From Stenotrophomonas sp. UBA2124 (GTDB taxonomy: Bacteria > Pseudomonadota > Gammaproteobacteria > Xanthomonadales > Xanthomonadaceae), in assembly GCA_002329155.1 (NCBI GenBank), contig DCXY01000023.1:124893-173586 (forward strand): 48,694 nt of DNA, in the 5' to 3' direction. A program made the position numbers and the translations under genes. Below are positions 27,393 to 35,674 of the stretch, piece after piece. Within the stretch, counting starts at the first letter, position 1. Each line of letters begins with the position of its first letter. The notes under the pieces were generated by a model, which was not told where the DNA came from, ran no database searches, and was given only the letters and a program-made list of their open reading frames with translations.

Positions 27393-28301
27393 TCAGTAAC
27401 GTGCGTCCTTGGGCTTCTTGTCGCGCGGCCAGTCGTTGACCTTGCCGGCGAAATCCGGGCGCGGCTTCTGCGTGAAGTAGCCGGACACGTCCACCGCATC
27501 CTGGTCACTCATCAGCCCCTGCCCATACGGCGGCTCGCGGTTCACGGCCAACGGCATGTTGTGCTTGACGAAGGCGGCGGCCTTGTACAGGCGCGCCATG
27601 CCGGCACCGATGTTGAACGAGTCATCGCCCCACAGCGGCGGGAAGATGTATTCGCCGAACTGGTCCTTCATGCCTTCGCCATCGTTGCCGTGGCAGCTGG
27701 CGCACTGCGCCGCGTAGATCGCCTCGCCGCGCGCCATGTCCGGCACCAGCGTGTTGTCGATGGGGCCTTCCGTTTTGCCGGACACCTTTGCGCCCTGCGG
27801 GATGCCCTGCCCCAGCCAGTGCATGTAGTCGAGCATGGCCTTCATTTGCGGCGCATCCACGGCCAGCTTCTTACCGTTCATCGAGCGCACGAAGCAGCCG
27901 TTGATGCGCTCGGTCAGGTCGATCTCCTTGCCCGGGCGCGGCATGTAACGCGGGTACGTGCTGCCCGTGTTGATGTAGTGATTGCGCATCGGCACGCGCC
28001 CCTGCGCCATGTGGCAGGAGTTGCAGTTCAGCCCGTTGCCCACGTTGTCCGGCAGCAGGCGCGCGGTCTCATTGAGCAGGCGCCGGCCCAGCATCACCGA
28101 ATCGGCGTTGGCCAGGCCGGCGATCTCGTTGGCGCTGGGCGCCACATGGTGGCCCAGCACCGTGCCCTGCTTGTCGAGGATGTCCATGGGCGTGGGCGCA
28201 GGTGCGTCCAGGTCCGGGTGGTTGTACGCATGCCAGGCAAAACCCGCACCAGCCGCGGCCACGGCGGCAACCAGCACGCCGGCGATCAACAGCTTCTTCA
28301 T
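27393..28301 (-). CDS. tsdA: Dihaem c-type cytochrome, TsdA-like (thiosulfate dehydrogenase family)
   Basis: 302 residues. An uncleaved or cleaved N-terminal helix (MKKLLIAGVLVAAVAAAGAG) sends it to the periplasm. The haem sites are CNSCH (93-97) and CASCH (200-204). Between them is YPRYMPRPGKEIDLTERING followed by CFVRSMNGKKL: the Cys of RINGC (136) matches the unusual cysteine haem ligand of TsdA, which oxidises thiosulfate to tetrathionate or runs in reverse. Its ATG overlaps the trihaem cytochrome gene stop by four bases, so the two are translationally coupled. The assignment to TsdA rests on this motif; other small-molecule oxidation roles remain possible. Confidence 0.78.
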   Translation of the reverse strand: MKKLLIAGVLVAAVAAAGAGFAWHAYNHPDLDAPAPTPMDILDKQGTVLGHHVAPSANEIAGLANADSVMLGRRLLNETARLLPDNVGNGLNCNSCHMAQGRVPMRNHYINTGSTYPRYMPRPGKEIDLTERINGCFVRSMNGKKLAVDAPQMKAMLDYMHWLGQGIPQGAKVSGKTEGPIDNTLVPDMARGEAIYAAQCASCHGNDGEGMKDQFGEYIFPPLWGDDSFNIGAGMARLYKAAAFVKHNMPLAVNREPPYGQGLMSDQDAVDVSGYFTQKPRPDFAGKVNDWPRDKKPKDARY

Positions 28302-29644
28302 TTCGCAGCCTCCTGCGGCACGTAGTGCTGCGGCTTGTGTGCCACCACCCTGCGCATGCGCGCGATGTCATCGGCACTCACCGCACTGGCATGGTTGCCC
28401 CAGCTGTTGCGGATGAAGGTCATGATGTCGGCCAGCTCCGCATTGGGGATGTGCGCGAAACCCGGCATGGTGAAGGCCATGCGGTCATGCGGCGTTTCCG
28501 GCGTGCGACCACCGGCCAGCGTCACCTGGATCAGCGAGCTGGGGTCATCGGAGAACACGATGGAATTGCCGGCCAGTGCCGGGTACACGCGCGGTGCGCC
28601 CAGACCATCGGCACGGTGGCAGGCCTGGCAGTGTTCCGAATAGGCCAGCGCACCCGGCGTGCTGTAGTCGCCGGCACGCAGCTGCGCCGTCGTCGTGTCC
28701 TCGTGCGGCGTCCACTGCTGCTGCCTGCCTTCGCGCGGCGGCAGCTGCTTGAGGTAGTGCGCCATCGCCTGCAGGTCCTCGGCACTCATGTACTGCGTGC
28801 TGTGCTGGACCACGTCGGCCATGCCACCGAAGGCGGCAGAACGGTCGGTGCGGCCCGTGCGCAGGAACTGCACGATGTCGTCCTCGCTCCACGTCGCCAG
28901 CCCCGTGCCTTCGTCACGCAGGTTCTTGGCATACCAGCCTTCCAGCACCGAGCCGGACAGGAACGCGCGGCTGCCATCCTCGGCCAGCGCCTTCTCCTGG
29001 AACGCCAGGCCGCGCGGCGTGTGGCAGGCACCGCAGTGGGCAAAGCCTTCCACCAGGTAGGCGCCGCGCTGCGCGCTGGCGTCCATCGCGGCGTCGGCCA
29101 CATGCGTGCGCGGTTGCGCGAACATCAGCTGCCAGTAGGCCAGCGGCCAGCGCATGCTGGCCGGCCACGGAATGGTGGTGTCGGCATTGCCCTGATCAAC
29201 CGGTGTCACCGACGACATGAAATAAGCGTAGAGCGCCTTGATCTCGTCATCGGAGGTGATCGAATACGACACGTACGGCATGGCCGGGTACAGCGGCTGG
29301 TTGTCCGGGCGCACACCGCGGCGCACGGCGCGCTCGAAATCGGCGTAGCTGTAGTTGCCGATCCCATGCGTGGCATCAGGCGTGATGTTGGTGGAATAAA
29401 TGGTGCCCATCGGCGTCTGCATGCCCAGGCCACCGGCGAAGGGCTTGCCGCCCGGCGCGGTGTGGCAGGCGCCGCAGTCGGCCACCTTGGACAGGTATTC
29501 GCCCTTGCGGATCAGCTCCGGGTCACGGATATCCACCGTGGCCTGCTGCGCAGGTGCAAACCACATCGGCGTCGTACGCGCGACGCCATAGACGACGGCC
29601 GTGCCGACCGCCATCACCAGCAACGCTTTTGTCAGCTTCCTCAT
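28298..29644 (-). CDS. Trihaem c-type cytochrome (alcohol/gluconate dehydrogenase cytochrome subunit type)
   Basis: 448 residues. After a signal anchor (MRKLTKALLVMAVGTAVVYG) come three haem sites: CGACH (57-61), CGACH (204-208) and CQACH (339-343). The sequence around them (GEYLSKVADCGACHTAPGG, then GAYLVEGFAHCGACHTPRG) is that of cytochrome c subunits paired with membrane alcohol, gluconate or sorbitol dehydrogenases. Here the partner is a TsdA-like cytochrome with a 4-base overlap, so this protein may accept or supply its electrons. The ATG at 29644 has AAGG upstream. An FNR/Anr-like site and -10 lie at the right distance for class II activation. Confidence 0.85.
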   Translation of the reverse strand: MRKLTKALLVMAVGTAVVYGVARTTPMWFAPAQQATVDIRDPELIRKGEYLSKVADCGACHTAPGGKPFAGGLGMQTPMGTIYSTNITPDATHGIGNYSYADFERAVRRGVRPDNQPLYPAMPYVSYSITSDDEIKALYAYFMSSVTPVDQGNADTTIPWPASMRWPLAYWQLMFAQPRTHVADAAMDASAQRGAYLVEGFAHCGACHTPRGLAFQEKALAEDGSRAFLSGSVLEGWYAKNLRDEGTGLATWSEDDIVQFLRTGRTDRSAAFGGMADVVQHSTQYMSAEDLQAMAHYLKQLPPREGRQQQWTPHEDTTTAQLRAGDYSTPGALAYSEHCQACHRADGLGAPRVYPALAGNSIVFSDDPSSLIQVTLAGGRTPETPHDRMAFTMPGFAHIPNAELADIMTFIRNSWGNHASAVSADDIARMRRVVAHKPQHYVPQEAAK

Positions 29645-29671
29645 GGTGCTTGCCTTACTTAGATGTAGGCA

Positions 29672-29712
29672 ATTGTCTGAATCACGATTCAGCACGCCCT
29701 GATTCAAATCAA
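29672..29712 (-). promoter_or_regulatory. FNR/Anr-like promoter of the cytochrome operon
   Basis: On the minus strand TTGATTTGAATCAG (29699-29712) matches TTGATnnnnATCAA at nine of ten positions. A possible -10, GACAAT (29672-29677), puts the box centre about 41 bases before the expected transcription start, the class II position. The box centre is 61.5 nt from the trihaem cytochrome ATG. Confidence 0.65.
29677..29692. promoter_or_regulatory. Dyad inside the cytochrome promoter
   Basis: CTGAATCACGATTCAG is self-complementary except at the centre. It lies between the FNR-like box and the proposed -10, so a second regulator bound here would compete with RNA polymerase. It could instead be a variant FNR-type half-site pair. 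No regulator is assigned. Confidence 0.4.
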
Positions 29713-29841
29713 AGCCAAATCGTGCCGTTCAGAGAGAAACGCGTGCATTGCGCGCCGCATATCGCGCAAACGTCGCAGCCATGCGGCTTTCAGCGGAAAC
29801 AGTGCAATGCCGCCGGTTCAGCAACACGATGCACGGCAACG

Positions 29842-29869
29842 AAAAAGGCCAGGCACTTCACCTGGCCTT
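29842..29869 (-). terminator. Rho-independent terminator after the 51-residue gene
   Basis: On the minus strand the arms AAGGCCAGG and CCTGGCCTT form a 9-bp stem with a 7-nt loop, ending in a T run (complement of the A run at 29842-29846). It begins 19 nt after the stop of the small zinc-ribbon gene. Confidence 0.85.
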
Positions 29870-29887
29870 CACCTTCGTTGGAACCTC

Positions 29888-30043
29888 TCAGCGCGTGGGC
29901 GCGGTGGGCTGCGCGCTGGCGTGCAGCGGCACGGTCTTGATCGAAAGGCACTCCGGGCAGACCCGCTCCAGCACCTTGATCGCCGGCTCATAGACCGCCT
30001 TGCAGCGGGTGCACTGGACCCTTCCAGTGGTCTTGGCTTCCAT
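29888..30043 (-). CDS. Small zinc-ribbon protein
   Basis: 51 residues, starting MEAKTTGRVQCTRCKAVYEP. Two CxxC pairs (QCTRCK near residues 10-14 and VCPECL near 27-31) make a compact zinc ribbon, followed by a short unstructured tail. AGGAG precedes the ATG at 30043, and a good terminator follows, so this is a genuine small gene. The fold suggests a metal-bound, perhaps nucleic-acid or protein-interaction role; the function is not known. It follows the SPFH/zinc-ribbon genes on the same strand and could be part of their transcript. Confidence 0.65.
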   Translation of the reverse strand: MEAKTTGRVQCTRCKAVYEPAIKVLERVCPECLSIKTVPLHASAQPTAPTR

Positions 30044-30126
30044 TCGCCATTCTCCTGTTTCTTTACAACCAGCAAGATATGGGGGCTCAGGCGCGAAAAG
30101 CAAGCCACGCGCCCGGCCCGCCATCC

Positions 30127-31332
30127 TCAATGCAGCGTGCCCAGGTACACCAGCACCATCACCACGATGGCGCAGAACAGCGTCAGCAGCGCGATCTTCA
30201 CCATGCTGTAGGGGCGTTCGCCAGCCAATTCCCCGGTATAGCCGTTGGCCACCACCTGATAGTTCTGCGAGCCGTAGGTGTAGGTGATCAGCCAGACCGG
30301 CACCAGCACATGCTTGAAGGTGCGGTCGCTGAAGTCCGCATTCACCTGCAGGTTGCGGTGGGTGTCACCGGGCACCTGGCGCGCGCAGAACTGTTCGGTC
30401 TGCTCCTGCATCTGCGCCAGGCCCTGCTGCGCGGCCTTGCGCAGGTCCACCTGGTAACGCTCCACCGTCCAGCCGCGCACAAACTCCGGCGAATACGGCT
30501 TCAGGTCGGTGGCGGTGGGGAAATTGTCTATCTGCGCCAGCAGATCGCCATGCACGCCTATGGTGCCGGGCACCAGCTCATCGTTGAAGAAGTGCCGGAA
30601 CGAGCCGGAACTTGGCTCCCAGCGCACGCGCCGCACCTGCCGCGTCTGCAGGTTGCCCTGCGAATCGCGGTGGGTTTCGCTCTCATAGTAGTAATAGCCG
30701 GACTCGGCCGTCCACGAGGCCGCCACCCGCGCATCGAAGGTCCAGTACGGCAGGTACACACCCTTGAGCGTGTCGGTGAGCGCGGCCCTCTTCAAACGGT
30801 TGGGCGCGAACCAGCGGGTGCCGTACCAGCGCCGCACCGCATCGCGCACCTGGCCATCACTGATGCGGAACGGCAGCAGGCTCTGCGGGGTGATGGCATC
30901 GCCCAGCGATTCATGCGGAATGATTGAAGGCGAACCGCAGAACTCGCAGCGGTCGGCCACCTTGCCATCAACGAACACCGAGATGGCACGGCAGCTCTGG
31001 CACTGCACCTCGCGCGGCTGCGCACCATAACCACGCTGCTCGGCCGGTGTGCTGGCCATGCTGCGCAGCAGCTCGCTGGCGGTGAGCCGGCCATTGCCGG
31101 CCGCGCCGCCGGACAGCGGCGGCGGCGTGGGGCCCGGCTCCATGTCCTCCAATGCTTCCAGCAGGTCCAGCTCGCGCACGCCCACGCTGCCGTCGCCCGC
31201 ACCGGGCACCGCCCTGGGCATCGGCACCACGGTGCCGCAGTACGGGCATTGCAGGGCCTGCTTGGCCGCACTCCATTGCAGATCACCCCCGCACTCCGGG
31301 CACGGGTATTTGCCAACCGCGCTGTTGTCCAT
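30127..31332 (-). CDS. Zinc-ribbon membrane protein, partner of the SPFH protein
   Basis: 401 residues. Two zinc ribbons at the N-terminus (YPCPECGGDLQW with LQCPYCGTVV, then VQCQSCRAI with DRCEFCGSPS) are followed by a middle domain starting ESLGDAITPQSLLPFRISDG and containing KGVYLPYWTFDARVAASWTA, and a single C-terminal membrane helix (VKIALLTLFCAIVVMVLVYL). This layout is seen in bacterial proteins encoded next to SPFH (YdjI-type, virion-core-protein-like) genes. The start codon overlaps the SPFH stop (ATGA), so the proteins are made together and probably act in one membrane-associated assembly. The molecular function is unknown. Confidence 0.75.
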   Translation of the reverse strand: MDNSAVGKYPCPECGGDLQWSAAKQALQCPYCGTVVPMPRAVPGAGDGSVGVRELDLLEALEDMEPGPTPPPLSGGAAGNGRLTASELLRSMASTPAEQRGYGAQPREVQCQSCRAISVFVDGKVADRCEFCGSPSIIPHESLGDAITPQSLLPFRISDGQVRDAVRRWYGTRWFAPNRLKRAALTDTLKGVYLPYWTFDARVAASWTAESGYYYYESETHRDSQGNLQTRQVRRVRWEPSSGSFRHFFNDELVPGTIGVHGDLLAQIDNFPTATDLKPYSPEFVRGWTVERYQVDLRKAAQQGLAQMQEQTEQFCARQVPGDTHRNLQVNADFSDRTFKHVLVPVWLITYTYGSQNYQVVANGYTGELAGERPYSMVKIALLTLFCAIVVMVLVYLGTLH

Positions 31333-32405
31333 CAGCCGCGCAGGAACTCTTCAAGCGCGGCGCGGCTGATGCGCGTGGCATTGCCGAGCTTGCGGGCCTT
31401 CAGGTCACCGGCATCGATGGCGGCCATCACGTCCTCCACCGACACCGACAGCGCCTGCGCGGCCTGTTCCGGGGTGAGCACATCCAGCCCGGCAGCAGCG
31501 GCATCGCCCGCCGGCAGCGGCGGCGGCACCGCACCGGCGCCCGCATTGGCCCCCGGCTGCGGCATGCCCTTCATCATCTCCTGGGCAATGCCGAAACCCA
31601 TCGCCATCTGCGCCGGCACCGCGGCCGAGGCGTCGCCACCCTCGCCCATGGCGCTGCCCATCTGGAACTTGACGTAGTCGTTGAGGTTGCCGACCACGCC
31701 CATGCTGGAGCGCGCGTCGATGGCCTTCTCCACGTCCGGCGGCACCGACAGGTTCTCCAGCACGAAGCTGGTGATCTCGATGCCGTACTTGCCGGTCATG
31801 GCCGGGTTGATGAGGGGCAGCAGCGCCTCGCCCAGCTCGCTGTAACGGCTGGCCACATCCAGCGCCGGCACCCTGGCCGCCGCCAGCGCCTCGGTGAACA
31901 CGCTGACGATGCGCGAACGCATGGTGTCGGCAAATTCATCCAGGCGGAAGTTCTGGTCGGTGCCGGCCACTTCCTTCAGGAACTTCGGCGGGTCCACGAT
32001 GCGGAAATCATAGGTGCCGAACGCACGCAGGCGCACCACGCCAAAATCGGCGTCGCGCATCATCACCGGGTTGGCGGTGCCCCACTTGTTGCCGGTGAAC
32101 AGGCGCGTGTTGAGGTAGTAGACGTCGCACTTGAACGGCGATTCAAAGCCGTACTTCCAGCCCATGATGGTGGACAGGATCGGGATGTTCTGAGTGCTCA
32201 GGGTGTGCTTGCCGGGCCCGAACAGGTCCGCGTACTGGCCGGCGGCCACGAACTGCACCATCTGCGACTCGCGCACGATCAGCTGCGCGCCGTTCTTGAT
32301 CTGGCGGTCGTCGTCCGGCCAGCGGTAGGAAAGGGTGTCGCGCGAATCATCGGTCCACTCGATGATCTCGATCAGTTCCTTCTTGATGAAGTCCAGAATG
32401 CTCAT
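31332..32405 (-). CDS. SPFH-domain protein with C-terminal helix-turn-helix-like segment
   Basis: 357 residues. Residues 1 to about 240 form an SPFH (band 7) domain of the YdjI/virion-core type (MSILDFIKKELIEIIEWTDD, then GQYADLFGPGKHTLSTQN). A Gly/Ala/Met-rich linker follows. The last ~50 residues (LTPEQAAQALSVSVEDVMAA, then KARKLGNATRISRAALEEFL) read like an excisionase/MerR-type winged helix rather than the zinc ribbon usually found at this end. The zinc ribbons are instead on the co-translated partner downstream. GGGAACC precedes the ATG at 32405. It probably forms membrane-associated oligomers. Confidence 0.8.
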   Translation of the reverse strand: MSILDFIKKELIEIIEWTDDSRDTLSYRWPDDDRQIKNGAQLIVRESQMVQFVAAGQYADLFGPGKHTLSTQNIPILSTIMGWKYGFESPFKCDVYYLNTRLFTGNKWGTANPVMMRDADFGVVRLRAFGTYDFRIVDPPKFLKEVAGTDQNFRLDEFADTMRSRIVSVFTEALAAARVPALDVASRYSELGEALLPLINPAMTGKYGIEITSFVLENLSVPPDVEKAIDARSSMGVVGNLNDYVKFQMGSAMGEGGDASAAVPAQMAMGFGIAQEMMKGMPQPGANAGAGAVPPPLPAGDAAAAGLDVLTPEQAAQALSVSVEDVMAAIDAGDLKARKLGNATRISRAALEEFLRG

Positions 32406-32497
32406 TGATGGGTTCCCGGTGGCTTGATCCCTGATTCTACGGGGTGATTTGTTAAAGGCGCTGGCATGACGCCATGCAGACAGGGGGCGGGAGCAGA

Positions 32498-34876
32498 ATG
32501 CACCCACCACTGGCACCGGGTTCCCCCATGCGCATCCTGAGCGTGCTCCTGACCCTGCTGTTCGGCCTGGCACTGACGGTAGGCGGTGTCCGCCTGCTGA
32601 TGCTGGGTGGCAGCCCCTTCTACCTGCTCAGCGGCATCGCGCTGCTCGCCGTGGCCTGGGGCCTGTGGCGGCACCGGCGCTGGGCCACCTGGCTCTACGC
32701 CGGCTGGCTGCTGGTGCTGCTGGCCTGGTCGCTGTGGGAGGCCGGCCTGTACTGGTGGCCGCTGGCCACACGGCTGGGCGTGCCGGTGCTGCTGGGCCTG
32801 CTGATCGCCCTGCCCGCCTCGCGCCGTACCAGCCGCCACGGCTACACCGGCCCCGCCGGCTGGCCGGTGCTGCTGGGCTCGCTGCTGGTGGCGGTGGTGG
32901 CGCTGGCCGGCATTCCGCGCCACCTGCATGAAACCCGTGGCGAGCTGCCGATGGACGTGGTCAGCGCCGATGCCGCGCTGGGCACCACGGCGCAGCCCCC
33001 CGGCGACTGGGAAGCCTATGGCCGCAGCGGCTACGGGCAGCGGTTTTCGCCGCTGGAGCAGATCACCCCGGCCAACGTGAAGCAATTGCAGCTGGCCTGG
33101 CAGATCCAGACCGGTGACGTGCATGTGCCTACCGATGGCGCCACCGCCACCTACGAGGTCACGCCGCTGAAGATCGGCGACACCCTGTACCTGTGCACGC
33201 CGCACAGCCTGGCCATCGCGCTGGATGCCGATACCGGCAAGGAGCGTTGGCGCTTCGATCCGGCGGCCGGTGTTGAAACGCAGCGCCAGTACCAGAGCTG
33301 CCGTGGCCTGTCGTATTTCGCCGATCCGGCACCGGCGGCCACCGACGCCACACAGACCGCCGCTGCGTGCACCAGGCGTGTGTTCCTGCCCAGTGCCGAT
33401 GCCAAGCTGCATGCGCTGGATGCCGCCACCGGCAAGCCGTGCACCGATTTCGGCAACAACGGCGTGCTCGACCTGCTGCACAACATGCCGTTCAAGCAGC
33501 CCGGCTTCTATTACTCCACCTCGCCGCCGGTGGTGGCCGGTGGCAAGGTGATCGTGGCCGGCGCGGTGAACGACAACGCCGCCGTGGACGAGCCTTCCGG
33601 CGTGATCCGCGCCTACGACGTGCACAGCGGCCAGCTGATGTGGAACTTCGACTCGGGCAACCCCGACCAGACCGCACCGCTGGACCCCAACAATCCGGCA
33701 CAGACCTATACCGCCAGCTCGCCCAACAGCTGGTCGGTGGCCAGCGTCGATGAGGCGCTGGGGCTGGCCTACTTCCCGATGGGCAACCGCACGCCGGACC
33801 AGCTGGGCATGTACCGCACACCGGCCGAGGAACGCTTTGCTTCGTCGGTGGTGGCGCTGGACATCGCCACCGGCCAGGTGCGCTGGGTGCACCAGTTCGT
33901 GCACCACGACCTGTGGGACATGGACACGCCCGCGCAGCCGGTGCTGGTGGACCTGGACCTGCCGCAGGGCCGCACGCCCGCGCTGGTGGCGCCAACCAAG
34001 CAGGGTGACGTGTATGTGCTGGACCGCCGCGACGGGCGCGCCCTGCTGCCGGTCAACGAGCGCCCCGCCCCGCAGCATGTGGACATTCCCGAGCAGCGCG
34101 TTTCCCCGACCCAGCCGTTCTCGGCGTTGAGCTTCGAGCCCAGGCCGCTGCGCGAGGCCGATATGTGGGGCGCCAGCCTCATCGACCAGATGCTGTGCCG
34201 CATCCAGTTCCGCTCGCTGCGCTATGACGGCCGTTACACGCCCCCCAGCGTGCAGGGCAGCCTGATCTTTCCCGGCAATTTCGGCACGTTCAACTGGGGC
34301 AGCGTGGCGGTGGACCCGCGCCGGCAGGTGATGTTCGGCATGCCCACCTACCTGGCCTTCGTCTCGCGGCTGGTGCCGAAGAAGGAAGGCGCCGGCCCAT
34401 CGGCGGGCGAGATCGGGCATGGCGTCAACCTCAACGTGGGCGCGCCGTACTCGGTGGACATGCGCCCCTTCATGTCGCCGCTGGGCGTGCCCTGCCAGGT
34501 GCCGCCGTGGGGCACGATCGCCGCGGCGGATCTGCGCACCGGCAAGATCGCCTATCAGTACCGCAACGGCACCATCCGCGACCTGTCACCGGTGCCTGTG
34601 CCGGTACGGATCGGCGTGCCCGGCATCGGCGGCCCGCTGCTGACCGCCAGCGGCGTGGCATTCATGAGCGCGGCGGTGGACAACAACTTCCGCGCCTACG
34701 ACCTGGCCACCGGCAAGGTGTTGTGGGATGTGCGTATTCCTGCCGGCGGGCAGGCCACGCCGATGACCTACCTCAACAGCCAGGGCGAGCAGATGGTGCT
34801 GCTGGTGGCCGGTGGCCACGGCTTTACCGGCACCAAGATGGGTGACTATGTGCTGGCTTACAAGTTGAAGAAGTAG
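32498..34876 (+). CDS. gcd: Membrane-bound PQQ-dependent glucose/quinate/shikimate-type dehydrogenase
   Basis: 792 residues from the ATG at 32498 (GGGAG just upstream); ATGs at 32474 and 32528 are in frame. Five N-terminal membrane helices (to about residue 145) anchor an eight-bladed PQQ propeller that begins DWEAYGRSGYGQRFSPLEQI. Characteristic motifs include SCRGLSYF, VHHDLWDMDTPAQPVLVDL, TKQGDVYVLDRRDG, FGTFNWGSVAVDPRR and the closing GGHGFTGTKMGDYVLAYKLK. The family oxidises glucose, quinate or shikimate in the periplasm and passes electrons to ubiquinone. Glucose is the likely substrate by length, but the subgroup was not resolved. It is divergent from the SPFH gene. Confidence 0.88.
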   Translation: MHPPLAPGSPMRILSVLLTLLFGLALTVGGVRLLMLGGSPFYLLSGIALLAVAWGLWRHRRWATWLYAGWLLVLLAWSLWEAGLYWWPLATRLGVPVLLGLLIALPASRRTSRHGYTGPAGWPVLLGSLLVAVVALAGIPRHLHETRGELPMDVVSADAALGTTAQPPGDWEAYGRSGYGQRFSPLEQITPANVKQLQLAWQIQTGDVHVPTDGATATYEVTPLKIGDTLYLCTPHSLAIALDADTGKERWRFDPAAGVETQRQYQSCRGLSYFADPAPAATDATQTAAACTRRVFLPSADAKLHALDAATGKPCTDFGNNGVLDLLHNMPFKQPGFYYSTSPPVVAGGKVIVAGAVNDNAAVDEPSGVIRAYDVHSGQLMWNFDSGNPDQTAPLDPNNPAQTYTASSPNSWSVASVDEALGLAYFPMGNRTPDQLGMYRTPAEERFASSVVALDIATGQVRWVHQFVHHDLWDMDTPAQPVLVDLDLPQGRTPALVAPTKQGDVYVLDRRDGRALLPVNERPAPQHVDIPEQRVSPTQPFSALSFEPRPLREADMWGASLIDQMLCRIQFRSLRYDGRYTPPSVQGSLIFPGNFGTFNWGSVAVDPRRQVMFGMPTYLAFVSRLVPKKEGAGPSAGEIGHGVNLNVGAPYSVDMRPFMSPLGVPCQVPPWGTIAAADLRTGKIAYQYRNGTIRDLSPVPVPVRIGVPGIGGPLLTASGVAFMSAAVDNNFRAYDLATGKVLWDVRIPAGGQATPMTYLNSQGEQMVLLVAGGHGFTGTKMGDYVLAYKLKK

Positions 34877-34900
34877 CGGGGTTGGGCAGAAGCGAAAGCT

Positions 34901-35016
34901 ACCCCTCCCCGGCCCTCCCCTTGCCTGCGGCAAAGGGAGGGGGAAAAGCAGTGGCCCCTCACCTCATGACCCGCCCCCTCCCTTTGCCGCAGGCAAGGGG
35001 AGGGTTGGGGAGGGGT
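34901..35016. repeat. C-rich inverted-repeat element between gcd and bioD
   Basis: A full copy with inverted ends ACCCCTCCCC and GGGGAGGGGT lies between the convergent ends of gcd and bioD. It is followed by TAAAGCCCT, the same extension seen on the copZ side of the copper copy. It may act as a barrier between converging transcripts; no T-run terminator is present. Confidence 0.85.
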
Positions 35017-35023
35017 AAAGCCC

Positions 35024-35674
35024 TCAGCCCAGCTCCAGCCTCGGCACGTCATACCAGCACGCCTGCGGAAACCGCGTGCGCACCCATTCGCGGATGAAGC
35101 CACGGCTGTCGTTGGCGATCAGCTCATCACTGCTGTCGTCGCGGTGATTCCACGCCACGCCATGCAGCGCGATGCCGCGTGCGGCAATGGCCTCCAGCGA
35201 CAGCAGTGTGTGATTGATGCTGCCCAGCCTGCCCGACGTCACCAGCAGCACCGGCCAGCCGCGTTCGGCCACATGGTCGATGGTCAGCAGCGTGTCGGTC
35301 AGCGGCACCATCAGGCCGCCGGCACCTTCCAGCAGCACCGTGTCGTAGCGTGCGCGCAGGCATTCGGTGGCCTTTTCGATGGCGGCAAGATCAAGCGCGC
35401 GCTTCTCCAGCCGCGCGGCCAGATGCGGCGATGCAGGGTAGGCAAACAGCACCGGCATGGTCGTGCCGTCGTGGTCTTCATCGAACAGCCCCGTGCCCAT
35501 GATGCGCCGGTGCAGCAGGATGTCGTCGGACGCACCCACGCAACCGGTCTGCACCAGCTTCTGGGTGATCACGCTGCGGCCGTCATCCAGCCACTGCCGC
35601 GCCAGCCAGCCGGTGACCACGGTCTTGCCGATCTCGGTATCGATGCCACTGACGAATACCACCTGCCCGCTCAT
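35024..35674 (-). CDS. bioD: Dethiobiotin synthetase
   Basis: 216 residues. The P-loop VSGIDTEIGKTVVTGWLARQ (residues 8-27) and the downstream QKLVQTG and LLEGAGGLMVPL match BioD, which closes the ureido ring of dethiobiotin from DAPA, CO2 and ATP. The usual GTDTxVGKT has Ile in place of the first Thr. The ATG overlaps the bioA stop by a few bases, so the two are translationally coupled. bioB, bioF and bioC are not in the window. Confidence 0.92.
   Translation of the reverse strand: MSGQVVFVSGIDTEIGKTVVTGWLARQWLDDGRSVITQKLVQTGCVGASDDILLHRRIMGTGLFDEDHDGTTMPVLFAYPASPHLAARLEKRALDLAAIEKATECLRARYDTVLLEGAGGLMVPLTDTLLTIDHVAERGWPVLLVTSGRLGSINHTLLSLEAIAARGIALHGVAWNHRDDSSDELIANDSRGFIREWVRTRFPQACWYDVPRLELG

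Noticed and set aside
29699..29712. CRP rather than FNR/Anr site at the cytochrome promoter
   Set aside because: The half-site is TTGAT, not TGTGA, and two similar sites are found at anaerobic ubiquinone genes, so FNR/Anr is the better fit. CRP-like Clp binding is not fully excluded.
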